Source of the DNA: Chromera velia
Taxonomy: Eukaryota; Sar; Chromeraceae
Direction of reading: 5' to 3'
DNA length: 34,147 bases
Assembly: GCA_018398765.1 (NCBI GenBank)
Contig: JAHBMJ010001025.1
Coordinates: forward strand, 2,506 to 36,652
This document shows, piece after piece, positions 32,851 through 34,147 of this stretch. Under the pieces are notes generated by a model. That model saw nothing but the letters and a program-made list of their open reading frames with translations. It was not told the origin of the DNA and did no database searches. The position numbers and the translations under genes were made by a program. Positions within the stretch are counted from its first letter, which is position 1. Every line of letters starts with the position of its first letter.

Positions 32851-34147
32851 ATGAGCAAGCCAGTCGACTACTCAAAGTGGGACAAACTCGATGTGAGGTC
32901 AGTCGATGCGCGTGGCTGAGGCATTTGTAAGAAACAGAACCACGTGCTCCGTTGTTCACTTTGATTTCTGTTTCCGTTTCCTTTTCTGACTGCCTTTGTC
33001 TCTCTTCCTTTATGTCTGGCGCCTCCTTTTCTTCTTATCTTTTGTACTTCATCCTTCATGTGGGTGGCCGTCTACATGCCTGTCTTCCTTGGAGCCAGCG
33101 TTCTGCTCCCTGACTTGCGCAGACTTCGCTCAGCCTTCCTTGTTCTCTCTCCGAGGTGCATGCAGCGATTCCGAGGACGAAGGGCCGAAACGCCCTCAAG
33201 TGACGGCATTCCGCTCCCCCCAGAGGATCACCATTCCGCCAAGGGGGGAAGAGAGCGAGAACCTGAGAGCTGTTGAGCCCCCCCGCATCCAGGAGCTGCC
33301 CCCGGAGTCTGGACTGAAGGAGACGGCCGAGGAGACAGGAGACGCAGACGGAGACGGAGATGGAGAAGAGGAGAAGTTGATCGCAGAAGGCGTGGATGAG
33401 GAGGGCAGGCACTTCAAGGACGTTTTTTTGCCTGCCTCCGAGGGAGTTTCCTCGACTTTCGGAAGTAAAGTGCACGGAACCTCCACGCTGTGTGAGAACG
33501 GGGGGCGTGAGGGTGAGGTGATGTGGTCACAGGCAAGGCATGAAGTGACAGTCACAGCAGAGGTGCCAGAGGGAACGCGGGCGAGGCAAGTGGACGTGAA
33601 GGTAAAGGAGACGCATTTGTCAATAAGCCTGGACGGTGTGCCGCTTGTAGAAGGGGATTTGTGCCATCGTGTGGAGGAGGATGAAGACGAGTGGCAGTGG
33701 GAGTTGGTGTCTTTTCGGGAGGAGGCGACAGGAAGTGAAGGAGAGAAAGGGAAGGACAGAAGGGGAGTGCAAGTCTGTCTGAGGAAGAAGTACCAAGACA
33801 GAGTCGGAAGCGATGTGACTGTGTGGTGGACAAGCTTGCTGAGGGGGAACTCAAAGGGGGGAGCGGCAGATCTCTCAGAGTCAGCAGGTCGTGCGTGCGT
33901 AATGCGTCGGCGGTTTCGGATGAGTCTTTCTTTCTGTCTGTCTGTTTATCTATCGATCCATCTGTCTATCTGTGTATCTGTCTTCCTGCCTGCCTGTCTG
34001 TCGGTCCGCCTTTCTGTCTGTTTGAAAGGAAAGAAGGGAAAAGAAAAAAAAAATCATTCGTCCGTCTGTCTATTGATAGTGAGTCAAAAGAAAGGACGGA
34101 AGAGAAAGATAGAACATACAGTCTTTCTCTCTTTCCTCCCCCCCCCC
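32851..34147 (+). CDS. NudC-like CS-domain protein, 3' end beyond window
   Basis: Exon 1 (32851-32897) reads MSKPVDYSKWDKLDVS across the junction, donor GTCAGT. Exon 2 starts at 33166 after GTGCATGCAG, giving SDSEDEGPKR. This start (VDYSKWD..DVSDSEDE) is typical of CS/NudC or Cdc37-like cochaperones. An acidic linker follows. At about residues 135-239 lies a CS domain: MWSQARHEVTVTAEVPEGTR, HLSISLDGVPLVEGDL, EWQWELV, GVQVCLRKK, TVWW. The pattern matches NudC-family p23-like folds, which bind Hsp90 or client proteins. A likely donor (CAG|GTCGTG) is at 33888; the frame otherwise stays open to the window end. The final exon(s) are outside. Pyrimidine microsatellites (33927-34020) fit an intron. 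Confidence 0.85.

Overview
The window is nuclear DNA of a eukaryote. Every recognisable gene is cut into short exons by GT-AG introns. The DNA is rich in low-complexity tracts, non-LTR retrotransposon remnants and foldback elements. Gene content (cyclophilin, NudC-like CS protein, armadillo and leucine-rich repeats, a secreted Cys-rich protein) and style suggest a free-living alveolate-type alga such as a chromerid. That assignment is inference; no marker gene settles it. The sequence begins with 11 C and ends with 10 C, has one N at 17587, and looks like a contig broken at homopolymers.

Layout. 1-2089: repeats, no gene supported. 2090-6359: copy 1 of a large direct duplication, carrying a decayed copy of a secreted Cys-rich/acidic/cyclophilin gene. 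6767-7672: three exons of an unrecognised plus-strand gene. 7690-10180: foldback element, a retrotransposon 3' end and intergenic DNA. 10180-10453: a minus-strand exon of unknown function. 10903-12052: a 57-bp minisatellite. 12272-13540: AT-rich, probably old mobile DNA. 13542-17444: copy 2 of the duplication, which continues into unique DNA to 19715 and holds the intact version: signal peptide, three six-cysteine repeats, Ser/Glu-rich acidic segment, then a complete cyclophilin domain. 20170-26275: two decayed LINEs in opposite orientation, a 0.7-kb foldback, a smaller TIR element and AT-rich DNA. 26641-32242, minus strand: armadillo exons followed by leucine-rich-repeat exons that may form one gene; an internal ~930-bp tandem duplication has added LRR exons. 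32851 to the end, plus strand: a NudC-like CS-domain gene running off the window.

Most notable points. (1) The two duplication copies allow a lesion-by-lesion comparison showing copy 1 decaying. (2) Both carry a long (GTCA/GTGA)n array made of the 5' splice-site sequence GTCAGT, which many introns in this window use, and of CAG acceptors, placed where an intron must lie. (3) The LRR exons are symmetric phase-1 modules, and the two duplicated copies differ mainly at exposed beta-strand positions. (4) Secreted Cys-rich repeats plus cyclophilin, and ARM plus LRR, are unusual combinations if confirmed. All exon joins were inferred by hand from splice motifs and frame; no transcript or database evidence was available.
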